Assembly (NCBI GenBank): GCA_002105175.1 | Contig: MCGE01000006.1 | Coordinates: 496,001-560,000 of the forward strand | DNA length: 64,000 nucleotides | Reading direction: 5' to 3' | From: Absidia repens | Taxonomy: Eukaryota; Mucoromycota; Mucoromycetes; Mucorales; Cunninghamellaceae | In this document: in pieces, positions 11,527-22,145 of the stretch | Numbering within the stretch: position 1 is the first letter of the stretch | Layout: each line of letters begins with the position of its first letter | Position numbers and translations under genes: made by a program | Notes under the pieces: model-generated | Told to the model about the DNA's origin: nothing | Database searches by the model: none | What the model saw: the letters and a program-made list of their open reading frames with translations, nothing else

Positions 11527-11694
11527 TTTGTATTTTTGAAAGTTTTGATAAATATTTCGGAGGTAGGGTTTGTAAGTGTGGACGTTGCGTCTTGAAATCT
11601 TGGCAGAGTTTACTTGAGTTTGAGGTTATTAAAAGATTTGAGTGATGTTTCCTTGGAAATTTGAGTAGATAACCCCTGTAGTGAGCACCAAATA

Positions 11695-12375
11695 TGTTGC
11701 GGCTAAATATGTGATTTTAGTCCAACTGGATTGTGTTTTTGTAGGTTTTTTTATGTTTTTCTGGGTTGAATAGGATGTCTTGAGTGATCCTTTGGTGTAG
11801 CTTTGATCGTTTAGAGCTTTGAAAATAAATTTGTTCCTTCGGCGGAATTTGAAATATCTTGTTCCTGAATTGGACAAAAATAGAATTGATAGTAGTGAGC
11901 ACCAGAACTTTTGTAGATAAAGTCCAACTGTAGAGAAAGTTTATAAAAAATAAACTTGAAAGAGTAAAAAAAATAAAAAGAAAAGTATTGACCTTTGTTG
12001 GTTCAATAAAAATAAGTGTATAACACACAGTAAAAAAATAAAAAAGGACTTGTAGTCACAAAAAATAAAAGAAAGTTTCTATATAGACGATAGAAACAAA
12101 ATAAAAATAAGACAGTGATTTGGTGGTTAAAAACCTTTGTACTGAATTTTATAAAAAAAGGTTGAGATAAATATATAAAAATAAATAGCTAAAGAAAAAA
12201 ATAAAATTGTTGCGGGGGAAGTGGAGGTATTTATACTAATCAAAAAAAGAGGCTAACTATATATGAGGGGGTGGTGCAGGACGACACTTGTCGACACTTG
12301 TCAACATCGGTCAGCATGAAAACCAGTCACTGCATAGCCAGAGGTCAGGGGATGGTCAGAGGCCGATCCTCGACA
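11695..12375 (-). repeat. 5' LTR of the Ty3-like element (right copy)
   Basis: 681 bp, TG...CA, matching the left LTR. The element is transcribed leftward, so this is the promoter-bearing LTR. The candidate primer-binding site lies just inside it, at 11694 leftward. The presumed duplicated target CTAC follows at 12376-12379. Confidence 0.93.
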
Positions 12376-12422
12376 CTACATTTTTTATTTCTATGGATGT
12401 AGTTACGGGTATTTTTGAGTTG

Positions 12423-13028
12423 TGTTACGGCTAATTTTGGTTGCTAAGTCGTAACTGGAAATTGTTTTTGTAGGTTTTTATTTTTTTATAGAGTGAGCAC
12501 CAGAACTTTTTAGGATTAAGTTCAACCGATTGTAGCTTCAAAGGCTTAAAGATAATAAAGGACTAACTTGAAAGTCCAAGTGAGGGTGTATTATTTTCAA
12601 AGATGAAAATAATAAGGTCAATAAAATAAGTAGTGACTTAGATCAAGTCAAAAAAATAAAGAGAAGCGAGATTCAGACTCAGCTATCAAAAATATATAAT
12701 AAAAATATTCCAAAGTGTGGAATAAAAGGAAGCCAACAAGTTGGGAGGTTTAAAAAAAACCTTTATAATAAATTTATTTAAAAAATAATAAAGATGGTGA
12801 TCAAAGATAATATAAATTCCAAGATAATTTTCTTTTTCTTTTTCAATGTTTTTTCAAAGGTATTTATACTAAAATTTATTTTATGCGAAACATCTGGTAC
12901 TGAACGTCGGGTTATGAACGTCGAGTTATGAACGTCGGGTTATGAACGTCGAGTTATGAACGTCGGGTACTGATCTTCACCATTTGTTTCATCCCAAACA
13001 ATTCTCAAGGTTGAGTTCAGCCGTCACA
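12423..13028 (-). repeat. Solo LTR A (606 bp) with 4-bp target duplication
   Basis: It starts TGTTACGGC and ends CCGTCACA, and is flanked by GTTG on both sides (12419-12422 and 13029-13032). The left 100 bases are related to the LTR of the intact element (CGGCTAA, TTTTTGTAGG, GTGAGCACCAGAACTTTT at 12493). It contains a 14-bp tandem repeat, TGAACGTCGGGTTA and its G-to-A variant, five units at 12901-12970. No internal domain remains, as expected after LTR-LTR recombination. Confidence 0.85.
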
Positions 13029-13040
13029 GTTGTTATAAGT

Positions 13041-13940
13041 AGTGTCACGGCTAATTTGGGTAAGAAGCTTGTAACAGAGTTGTTGCGGCTAAATTTGTGA
13101 TTTTAGTCCAACTGGATTGTGTTTTTGTAGGTTTTTTATGTTTTTCTGGGTTGAATAGGATGTCTTGAGTGTTACGGCCAATTTGGGTATGTAGCTTGTA
13201 ACAGAGTAGTGTTTTTGTAGGTTTTTATATTTTTCTGGGTTGAATAGGATGTCTTGAGTTATCCTTTAATATAACTTTTGCTTGTTTAGAGCTTGAAAAT
13301 AAATTTGTTCCTTGGGCGGAATTTGAAATATCTTGTTCCTGATTTGAACAAAAATAGAATTGAGAGTAGTGAGCACCAGAACTTTTGTAGATAAAGTCCA
13401 ACTGTAGAGAAAGTTTATAAAAAATAAACTTGGAAAAGTAAAATAAAATAAAAAAGAAAAGTATTGGCCTTTGTTGGTTCAATAAAAATATAGTGTATAA
13501 CACACAGTAAAAATAAAAAAAGAGGACTTGTAGTCAAAAATAAAAAAGGGTTTCTATAATCCAATAGAAACAGTAGATAATTTGGTGGTATAATAACCTT
13601 TGTACTAAGTTTTATTTGTTAATTGAGAAAACTGATAAAAAACTAAAGAGAAAAGAAAAGAAAAGGATAATAATAAAAAGTTGCGATATATATACTAAAT
13701 AAAAGTTGATAAATATAAGGGTTCTGTTTTTGTGGTTTTTTGTCTATATATGAATTTTGCATTGTTTTTGTTTACATTGATGGCGGTATTTCATTTTTTA
13801 TATTTATGGGGGACTACACATCTGTGAGGCCCCAGCTGATCAACTGGTTGACATTGAAAATGTCCGCAGCAATGATGCTGGCGGTGTCGTTGATGATGTT
13901 GTTGTTGTTGTCGGATTCGGACTCAGACCGATCCTCGACA
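13041..13940 (-). repeat. Mosaic/nested LTR with partial internal duplication
   Basis: Three LTR-like starts are stacked: TGTCACGGCTAATTTGGG (13043), TGTTGCGGCTAAATTTG (13081) and TGTTACGGCCAATTTGGG (about 13171). The stretch TTTTTGTAGG...GATGTCTTGAG occurs twice, before and after the third start. The remainder follows the intact element's LTR (GTGAGCACCAGAAC at 13369) and ends in the same GACCGATCCTCGACA at 13940. It is consistent with one LTR into which part of another inserted or recombined. The right 130 bases differ from the intact LTR. Confidence 0.7.
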
Positions 13941-14564
13941 GTAGTAAACACCAAATATGTACGGTTTTCTTAAGTTTATATACGCCGAAACGGTGTGGTA
14001 TTAACCTTTTGTTAATGCTTTTGTTATATTTTACACCAAATGTATAGTGTATAAGTGTTTGCTTGTTCTTGCTTGAACGGATTTGCAGTAGATTTGTAGC
14101 GAGGATCAAAAAATATTTTACCCTGAATCGGAATTTGAAATGTACTTTTTTGTTTACTTGACTTGTAGTCCTGAAAATAGATAGCACCAAATATATTATT
14201 TGATATAAGTAGAAAGTACCAGATATGTTATTGGTAATAATTAGTGAGCACCAGAACTTTTGTAGATAAAGTCCAACTTGAAATAAAAGAAGTTTTTAAA
14301 AGAAAACTTGATAAAAGAAAATAAAGTAGAAGTATTGGCCTTAGCTGGTTCAATAAAAAAATAAAAAAGAGTATAGCTGACTCTGAAAATAAAATAAAGT
14401 GGATTTCTATAGCAAAATAGAAATAAGAGATAACTTGATGGTTATAAAAAAACCTTTCGTACTAAACTTTTATTTGACCAGTGAGTAAAGTAAGTTAAAA
14501 AAAAAACTAAAGAAAAATAATTTCTACCAAAAATTTTGGCCTTTTTATACTGTTTTGAAAGTTG
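13941..14564 (-). repeat. LTR and element fragments
   Basis: Shortly after the mosaic LTR come primer-site-like words (GTAAACACCAAATATG at 13944, ATAGCACCAAATAT at 14181). From 14244 there is a partial LTR body (GTGAGCACCAGAACTTTT, AAAGTCCAAC, then A-rich sequence to about 14564). No intact termini were found. The short minus-strand frame at 13840-14190 overlaps these fragments and is not credible as a gene. Confidence 0.5.
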
Positions 14565-15211
14565 CGGAGTATGTAGGTAGATGAGGAGGGCGAAGAAGTA
14601 GAAGTCGACGATGATGGCGGAACTGTGGCATATTCACGCACTTGTGGCCCAAACCATTCGCCCATATCAAACAAATTAGCCAAGTCTAGACCGGCGTTGA
14701 CAGCGGTGTTACGGCTAATTTTGGTTGCTAGGTCGTAACTGGAATTTGTTTTTGTAGGCTTTTATTTTTTATAGTGAGCACCAGAACTTTTTAGTACGAA
14801 GTCCAACCGATTGTAGCTGCAAAGGCTCAAAAATAAAACAGGACTAGGCTTGAAAGTCCAAGAGGTGATGTATTATTTTCAAAAGTGAAAGTAATAAAGT
14901 CGATAAAATAAATAATGACTTAGATCAAGTCAAAAAAAATAAAGTAAAACAACATTCAGACTCAGCTGTCAAAAATTTATGAAGGTATTTATACTAAATT
15001 TTTATAATGTTTCGTGCGTCGCGCACGAAACCCAACTATGCGTGAGGCACACACATATAATCCCGATCAGATCTTCCAATCATGCGTCTTCAATCGTTGC
15101 CCAGGTGATAACTTCATTCCATCCAAACAACTCTCCAAGGTTGAGGTCATCCGTTACAGAGGTTAATTTTGGTCCTTCAGGCTGTGTAAAATAAGCAGAC
15201 CATTTGTGCAT
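14565..15211 (-). pseudogene. Possible small reading frame split by solo LTR B
   Basis: On the minus strand an ATG at 15211 opens a frame beginning MHKWSAYFTQPEGPKLT that runs to the LTR edge at 15159. After removing the LTR (14707-15158) and one copy of the 4-bp target, the same frame continues from 14706 as VNAGLDLANLFDMGEWFG and on through a Ser/Thr-rich stretch to about 14565, where LTR debris begins. An in-frame stop lies just upstream of the ATG. The in-frame continuity is the main evidence. No family is recognised, and it could instead belong to an older mobile element. Confidence 0.35.
14707..15158 (-). repeat. Solo LTR B (452 bp)
   Basis: It starts TGTTACGGCTAATTTTGG, like solo LTR A, and ends CCGTTACA. 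It is flanked by GCGG (left) and GAGG (right), a 4-bp duplication with one mismatch. It has GTGAGCACCAGAAC at 14774 and a 10-bp palindromic stem GTTTCGTGCG/CGCACGAAAC at 15009-15031. It lacks the 14-bp tandem repeat of solo LTR A. Confidence 0.75.
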
Positions 15212-15788
15212 CCTTCACTGCCTCTTTTTTCTTTTCTTTTTTGCCAATTTTTAAAACCATTCAAGAGAAGGATATCACCCGTATACTAGGCCTCCCCAGT
15301 ATATTTGATGGAGCGCTGAATACGGTGGTTGGTCGATGCTGTCTACCTATACCTGGCCTTTTCGTTTTACATTTATGCATAAGTTTACTTTCTTTTTTTC
15401 ACGCCCAGTATGCCATTATTTTGGAAGTGTGATGATGTTTTGAACTTGACTGTAGAAAACTGAAACAAGTAAACTTTACGGTCGTCCGGTCCGTAATGAA
15501 GAGCACCGTTTCAATAATAAATACGCTAGTGGAAATTATATGAAAATATTGCATTGAGATAAATAGAAGAAAAAACTAGAAAAAAAAAAAAAAGATAGGA
15601 ACCAAGGGACTACAAACTATAAACTATCATACAATACAGTCTGGACTACCAATTCATTTTTTGTGTTAGTTTTCCATTTTTGGTATTTGGGCCCTTGGGG
15701 CGGGTGCCTGCGATTTCTTATTTATGGCGGTGATTCATTTTTTTTATTTTTATTTTTTTATTTACTTTATTTCATCCATCTACACATT
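15212..15788. other. Intergenic region upstream of PER1
   Basis: No gene is supported. It is A/T-rich with an A run near 15577-15592 and T runs shortly before the PER1 start. It probably holds the PER1 promoter. Confidence 0.4.
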
Positions 15789-16934
15789 ATGCACCATGGG
15801 ACAATCCTCTTCTTAATACTACTGTGCTTTTCTGTTTCCAGTTTTGCTTCCACTGGGGATGAAGAGCCTAATTTTTTATCATGTGTCAACCTATGCTCCC
15901 ACTCTCAGTGTCCAACCAAGCTTCCTTTGCAACTGCAGTTATTTTTCTGGTCATGGTAATTTCGCGTGTATAAAATACTTTATTGTAGAATAACATCTCC
16001 CTCTCTCTCTCTTCTTTTATTTTGTATCTTTAGTAAGGAAAACTGCCAGTATGAATGTATGCATGCTATTACTGATAAGGCCATTGAACACGGTGAAAAG
16101 GTGCTACAGTACTATGGAAAATGGTAAACAAAAAAAAAAAAACAAAAAAAACAACGTTATTAGACATTGCCTTTGACCTTCTCCTGCTTTTATTTTTTAT
16201 TTTTTTTTTATGAATAATACAGGCCATTCTATCGCTGGTTAGGCATTCAAGAACCGGCATCTGTCCTCTTCTCGATCGGCAATGGTTGGGTGCATTACCA
16301 TTATTACCGTCTTTTGAAGCGACGTATTCCATCTAACTACTATTTGAAAACTGCGATCTTGATGTATGCCATGGTTGGTGTGAATGCGTGGGTGTGGAGT
16401 ACGGTGTTTCACTGCCGGGACAATGCTTGGACGGAAAAGCTGGACTATTTTAGTGCCGGGTTACTGATACTGTACTCATTTTATTATGCTGTTCGCCGCA
16501 TCTTCTACCTCAAAAAGACTCCATGGCTCTTGGTGACAGGGTGTGTGATATGCTATCTGATGCATATAATGTATCTCTCCTTTATCCGGTTTGACTATGA
16601 TTACAACATGATATCGTCGGTGGTAGTGGGCGTATTTCAATTGGTGCTATGGATGGGCTGGTCTGCGTGGCAGTATCTTCGACCACAGAATGAATGGACA
16701 AGTAGATCCGGATTTGCTTACATGGCTTTCGTCTCTGTCGTGGGGGTTGGCGCTGCTATGGCTCTTGAACTACTTGACTTCCCCCCTCATGCACGTTTGT
16801 TGGATGCTCATAGTTTTTGGCATTTGTCAACGATCCCTTTGATGGTGGTGTGGTACCGTTTTGTCTTGGCCGATGTCAAACACGAAATCAAGCATTACAA
16901 ATCCTCTGTCACTGCCTTTAGCATTCCCAAGTAA
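15789..16934 (+). CDS. PER1: Per1/PGAP3-family GPI-anchor lipid-remodelling protein
   Basis: Per1 is the ER membrane factor required to remove the sn-2 acyl chain of GPI anchors during lipid remodelling. Three exons (15789-15955, 16034-16123, 16223-16934) join in frame to 322 residues. The N-terminus (ILFLILLCFSVSSFAS) is a signal peptide. The Cys-rich luminal segment (CVNLCSHSQC, CKENCQYECMH) and the motif FSIGNGWVHY precede about seven hydrophobic segments, including WVWSTVFHCRD, LDYFSAGLLI and FWHLSTIPLMV, with the conserved His of the family. The ATG chosen gives the signal peptide; an earlier in-frame ATG at 15663 would not. Length is typical for the family. Confidence 0.93.
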
Positions 16935-18085
16935 TGATTAAATGTATATTTTTGTAGTATGTGGTAGATTATAGTACATGTTTGTATGTGTGTGCTGTTG
17001 TATATAGTTGCTCTATTGAAATAAAAAATGAATGAAAAAATTTACACAACAAATTGGATCCTTTTGTGTGTGTGTGTGTGTGCGTGTGTGTGTGTGCTTG
17101 TTCGTCATGTAAGGAACGTGTTGGATTAGCTATTCGTACAGGAAAAAAAGAGTTGAGATGCTCCCGCTTAAAAAAGAAGAATTGTGCGTAAGTCGCTATA
17201 TCTACACAATTGAGCCACAATTGGAGCAAGGTGAATGAAAGAGGAAGACTTTGCAAATGACAAGGTTTTTATTGATAATTGTAAGAATAAGGGAATAAAA
17301 CTATTGATAATACTAAAGAATCATAGTTACGCTCCACGAATTTGACAGTAGCAATACCGATACCAGTGACCACTAGACATGTACGACATTGCTTGACCTT
17401 ATTTGATATTACTTGTATTGATAATTTTGATATCACCAACACTAGAATTCAATGGAGCCCACTGCGAGAATTTGAAGATAACACCGGAATACAATCGTTA
17501 CCTTGGTAACATCGTCTTGGTGGTCAAATAGTTGTATATCATTTTCAAATTGGCTTTATATAGGTCCATATATCATGAGGCTAAAAAAACAGAAGGAAAA
17601 TACCAACCTATCTTTGAAATTGTTTTCTCTTGAGAATATTGATACATTTGCCTTTTAACCGCGCTTGAATAAAGAAATTGTTATGATAGCTATTGTGGCT
17701 GACTCGTCAATATTAGCCAGTCGCTGGGATTCACGGGATGGGACGGGGGCGTGGGAGTAGCCATGCAGATAAGCTGTAAAGTAGGTGTTAGATAGGATAC
17801 TCACGAAGTAGCCTCAATAATCGCTTTGATCGTTATACAATAGGTCATTGGACGGATAATAAATAAAAGGGGGGTTAGCTTGGAAGGAATATGGTACAGA
17901 CTAATTTCAAGCGTGCGATTCATTGTTATGAGGGATCTATTGGAGGCATGAAGATCGGTATACTGCAAAAAACATGAGAATGACTAAACCGATTTTTTTT
18001 ATTGGAACATGACAACTGTCAGCACTATTCTAAATCTATGAAAATTGTAACGATGGAATCTATTGCAAAAGACATAAAAGAGACA
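16935..18085. other. Intergenic region with GT microsatellite
   Basis: A short 3' UTR of PER1, then a (GT)n tract at about 17063-17098. From about 17700 to 18085 there are scattered words similar to the distal part of the dispersed repeat (for example GTCATTGGACGGATAATAA), too weak to delimit. No gene is seen. Confidence 0.4.
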
Positions 18086-18089
18086 AGTG

Positions 18090-18560
18090 GGACATATTTT
18101 ATTGATTCATGTAATAAGAGATAAATTTTGTTTATTTATAAATAACAAACTATGAACAGAGTAGTATTAAACTAAGCTAATGAAGACTCCAGAAAGCTGA
18201 TTAATGGTATCTCCAGATCCTATATTCAAAATGAAAGGGTTTCCCCATGCATCTTGTAATCTCTGAGCTGAAAACCCTTCTAAACTAGCCCTGGCACTAA
18301 TCTAATATCACCATAACCTCAAAAAAGTTGATTGGTGAAGAAAAAAAAAATAAAAAAGGAGAAATAGAAAGTAAAAAGAATGGGCCGCCAGAAATAAATT
18401 GAGAGTACACAAAAATTCACGTGTCCGGGATTTGAAATATTTTCTGGCGGTCGCTTTGAAGACGGGTTGGCAGGGTTTTTTTTTTTTTTTTTTTTTTGCT
18501 CGTTGGATACAACAGGGAGCATCATGATTATCTCTTCTCATGACAGAAAACCACCCTTCA
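18090..18560 (+). repeat. Dispersed repeat family copy 2
   Basis: It contains AAAATGAAAGGGTTTCCCC (18228-18248) and TGTAATCTCTGAGCTGAAAA, as well as the tRNA T-arm-like block on the other strand (ATTTCAAATCCCGGACACG, around 18417-18437). It ends near a 22-nt T run (18477-18497). The opposite strand is the likely sense orientation of the element. The frames at 18308-18565 are translations of this repeat. Confidence 0.7.
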
Positions 18561-18565
18561 ACCAA

Positions 18566-19041
18566 AACTCTAATCTACCTATTTTTGAAATTAACAAAAT
18601 TATGGATAATGATTTGAGTGCGTAGGAGGCGATCATGCTGATAGTAAACGGGGTGAATGATAGACTAGAAGATACTGGAGTGATTTTCAATTATCGATCA
18701 TGTTATTTTAAATCAGTTTCATATTAAAGAAGGCAAAAAAGAAGATGATGAAGAGAATTTAATTTTTATTAAAGTAATAGCAAGAGTATATATACACAGG
18801 AAGAGGAAGGGAGGGTTTTTTTTTTCAAAAAGGGGGGAAGGGGGAACTTTCAGCTAAAGTGGCGTATATGACAAAAATTGAATACACTAGAGGGAATAAA
18901 AATAATAAAATAAGGTAGACATATATGTATATACAATAATGAAGGCTACGAGCTAAACTACATAGGGCAATACGACGATAATTGAGAACTTGATTTTTGA
19001 GCCAATTTCATCTGCTAACGGAAAGAATCCACTTGACTTTT
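18566..19041. other. 3' flank of the C2H2 gene
   Basis: A/T-rich sequence with no supported gene. Reverse-strand poly(A) signals near 18755-18775 could serve the minus-strand zinc-finger gene. Confidence 0.4.
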
Positions 19042-20057
19042 CTATGGCGTGCGGGGAGAAGGAAAGGTATTTGTCTTTCCGATATATATAGGAGCCAATG
19101 TTTCTTTCGAGGCGAGACATGAGAGTCGAGACATGCCTTGTAAAGCTTCAAATTCATCCCAGGTAACATCAACCCCAACATTTCCAACACCATGATTGAC
19201 GGATAGATCTTGGATAGATAGTGCCAATTCCCAATGAGATAGCTTGCGGCTAGTCGTACTAAGACCAGAAGAGAGAAAATGACTACTGGGAAGATGGATA
19301 GACGATGCTGAAGAAATTGGTGATGAGGACAAAGAGGAGTCGTTGCTGTAGCCTGTCGGAGTAACTGGCGGTAAAGATAAGAGAGAATCATCATATATAT
19401 GGAGCTCTTTTGGGGAAGGTAAAAAGGTCGAATGCTGGCGATGGCGTATATATTTGCTATTGAATGATGGAAAGCAATCCATAGACGGGGTGATTGGTGA
19501 TTGGTAGTAGATTGATTCAGTAATGGTCGGGAGTTGTTGTTGTTGTTGTTGTTGAAAATCCATGTCAGACAACACAGGCGAATCTGGTAAAACAATATGG
19601 GAGGGAGTTGAAGGTGATGATAACATGGGTGGTGAAAGTATGTTTTCCAATCCTTTTGGTGCCTTTGCTTTGTCAGTATCAGGTCCATTGATAATAGGTG
19701 CCACAGTCTTCAATGATTTTGTTTTGTTTTGTTTCTTGCTCGGAGCTCGTTTTTTGTTATGGTGTTTGCTGTGAGTGGAAGTATGCTGTACCATATTATC
19801 AAACCGGCTAAAGGCACGCCCACAACCCGGTACCACGCACCTGAATGGTTTCTATTTACCAAATGAAAAATAAAAACTTAGTATGTTATTAATGGGTAAG
19901 CAGTATATATGATACGTACCTCGCCTGTGTGTTTTCTTGCGTGACGGGCTAGGTGTTCGCTCCGTGTAAATACCATGTTACAATCACCGAACCCAGTGCA
20001 TTGGAAGAGCTTCGGCTCAACATGTCGCTGCTGAGATTGTCTTTTGGAAGGTGTCAT
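19042..20057 (-). CDS. C2H2 zinc-finger transcription factor (two fingers)
   Basis: Two exons (20057-19920 and 19851-19042) join in frame to 315 residues. Two adjacent C2H2 fingers lie at residues ~18-72: [20 protein letters not shown] then [20 protein letters not shown], joined by the linker HTGEKPF, which spans the intron. This pairing (C-X4-5-C, RSEHL/RFDNM) is typical of fungal stress/nutrient regulators of the Msn2/4 and Azf type, which bind short G/C-rich sites. The rest is low-complexity: a Lys-rich segment just after the fingers (possible NLS), a Gln tract, and Ser/Pro-rich stretches. A C-terminal conserved-looking block reads [20 protein letters not shown]. The target genes are unknown. 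Confidence 0.88.
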
Positions 20058-22145
20058 AAGTTGAGTAAAGATATGTAATATAATAGTAGTTTATAAAAAA
20101 GAGTAACAGTGTTAAAAAAACGGCTTTGTTTTTTTTAAAAAAAGAATAATAATAATAATAATAATAAAAAAAGGATAAAGGAGAAACAGGAACCAAGAAG
20201 CAATTTATAGAATAAACGAAAAAAACATTTGAATTCCCGACGGCGAAGTACCAGGGCGAGTGATCATCCCATCAGCATGAATAGCTTTTCCTGAATGTTT
20301 CACTGGTGGTAAAATAATGGAATAATAGAAAAATGGAATAGTTTTATTACGAAAAAAAAAAAAAATAGATACATATATAAAACCAGACTACAACTAAACT
20401 AATCCAGGTACATCCATATAACGAGACCTCTAATATCAAATGACAAAAGTAAACGACAAGAATCAGCAATCAAATCAGTTTGTTTATTTTTTTTTCTTTT
20501 ACAATACAATGTACCATGATACCATGCTATAAAAGTAATACAGTAACATCTGATTTTACTCCAGCTACCCGAGCAGCCAATAGCACCTAAAAAAAGGTAA
20601 TGTAAAAATCAGTAACAGAGTATGCAGTTGAATATGTGTGTCCAAATACCTTCTATAACTTGTCTGACGTTACCATATTATATCACCGTTTTGTAGATTG
20701 TCGAGATTGTTCCTTTTGTTTCTATTAAAAGACATAATCTAGTTAGTATCAGTTTCTACTTTACCATGACGACTAAAGAGTATCATGACTTACACCATAA
20801 TGGTCTTTTTTTTTTTTATCATCGTGGTCCTGAAAAAAGCTTACACTAATATGACCTGACACTCGTCGTTCCTTAATTTCTTGACCAATCCAGATCTTTT
20901 CGGTAGTACATTTTGCCCCGATCCAGCACATTCCAGTCAAGAGTCCTATCCAAATTCAAATGTCAGTGCCTTTTGATCAAACACATAGCTGTCATTTTCT
21001 TTTCCCTACTTCCTTTCACTACCAGCATTGATGGTATTCCTGATGAGCTAATAAAAATAGTATTAAAAATAATAAGTAAGTCCTTTTTTTCTTTTTTTTT
21101 CTTCTTTCCTTTTTTGAGTGAGTATGCCAAAGTTATTTTTATTTTTTGTCCCCGCCCAGCAGGATCCTACTACCTTCCATACTCGATTTCATACCCATCG
21201 AAAATGTTCAATTGTGTCTCATCCGGCTTGGAAAAACCCCTTGATAATGTATTTCCCCTGGCGCATCGGAAGTAAACGTAACGATACATCGATCATTGTG
21301 AGTAAAAATAGTAAAGTAAAATTGACAGATGTTCGTATGAACCGAGCACATAGTTTTGGTTACTTCTCGTTCATTATTTCAAGTATGTCATCCCTGTTCA
21401 AATCTGCTTTCATATATGAAAATAGCAAACGACTTTAGTAGTGTTTTTTTCTTTCCTTTTCCAATTTGTTTGTTGTTTTGTTTTTTATACGTACCTGAAA
21501 TACACATTTAAAAAAATCGACGTGGTACAAAACGGCACACCTAAAATGATCGCACTACCTATCTGAGCCATACAAAAAAAATAAGCATAATGATACTATT
21601 TTTTTCAAACTGATCGTCACACCCTAGAATAAAGACATTACCATGGCATTCTAATGATCAAAAGTGGTAGGTACATAACAAAAGGTTGCTTGGTTTCATA
21701 TCAATACGCATTCCCCAAGCCAGTAGTTGATTCGTTCCGGTAAATCCATTCACCGACACCTGTTTTTGACTCCGTCCAAACTAGAGACATCAGCTTCCCA
21801 GAGACCACAAGCGCTTTAGAGGGTACTGACCAATATCCAGAAAGAGAAGCATGTATCATGGTGTTGAATTTCCATTGGCCCCTTTCACTTCCTCATAAAA
21901 GAGACAGAAAGAGAAAGGGTGTTCTAGAGGAGATTGCTATACTGATGTATATGGATTGACTTGTGTGTCGAACTAACAAGACGGTGTAATATAATAAAAA
22001 AAATGAGAAAATAATGGTTTTCAAGACAATATTTTATGTTCATACTAATTGTGTCAAATGTCAGAGGAGGGAAAACAATCAGCCATCATCCTGTCAACCC
22101 CCCCCCCAGCCAGCTTTATTTTCAAAAATAATCAAATAATAAAAT
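20058..22145. other. Intergenic region, mostly non-coding
   Basis: The promoter of the C2H2 gene at the left end includes an (AAT)n tract near 20147-20166. The middle contains exon-like pieces on the minus strand (listed separately) whose phases do not join cleanly. A C9 run occurs at 22099-22107. Forward-strand frames at 20913-21438 are the complement of those pieces and are not convincing. Confidence 0.4.
20800..20945 (-). pseudogene. Exon-like open segment, unrecognised
   Basis: Downstream of an AG acceptor at 20946-20947 (GGATAG|GACTC) the minus strand is open for about 48 codons. It reads LLTGMCWIGAKCTTEKIWIG, then a Lys-rich end, up to a TAA at 20800. A second exon-like piece, MAQIGSAIILGVPFCTTSIF, sits at about 21490-21570 and ends at a good GTACGT donor, but its phase does not match. 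This could be a decayed or mis-split gene. No family is recognised. Confidence 0.25.

Larger units (their letters stand above)
6121..12375 (-). mobile_element. Ty3/gypsy-type LTR retrotransposon, integrase-less, with identical LTRs
   Basis: Two 681-bp direct repeats (6121-6801 and 11695-12375), beginning TGTTGCGG and ending CTCGACA, flank about 4.9 kb with gag- and pol-like frames on the minus strand. The short duplication CTAC occurs at 6117-6120 and 12376-12379 and fits a 4-bp target-site duplication. Reading left from the 5' LTR (the right one), a TGGTGCTCAC motif begins 4 nt inside and sits where the primer-binding site should be. Gag is followed by protease, reverse transcriptase and RNase H. 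Only about 700 bp remain between the RNase H stop and the 3' LTR, too little for an integrase, and no HHCC or DDE-like sequence was seen there. The LTRs appear identical, implying recent insertion, yet pol is frameshifted. Confidence 0.93.

Noticed and set aside
13810..13935. Minus-strand protein-like stretch inside the mosaic LTR (ASIIAADIFNVNQLISWG)
   Set aside because: It ends exactly at the conserved LTR end and no continuation was found. It may be captured sequence, but support is too weak for a gene call.
16969..17256. Minus-strand 95-codon frame
   Set aside because: His-Thr run comes from a GT microsatellite; no other feature.
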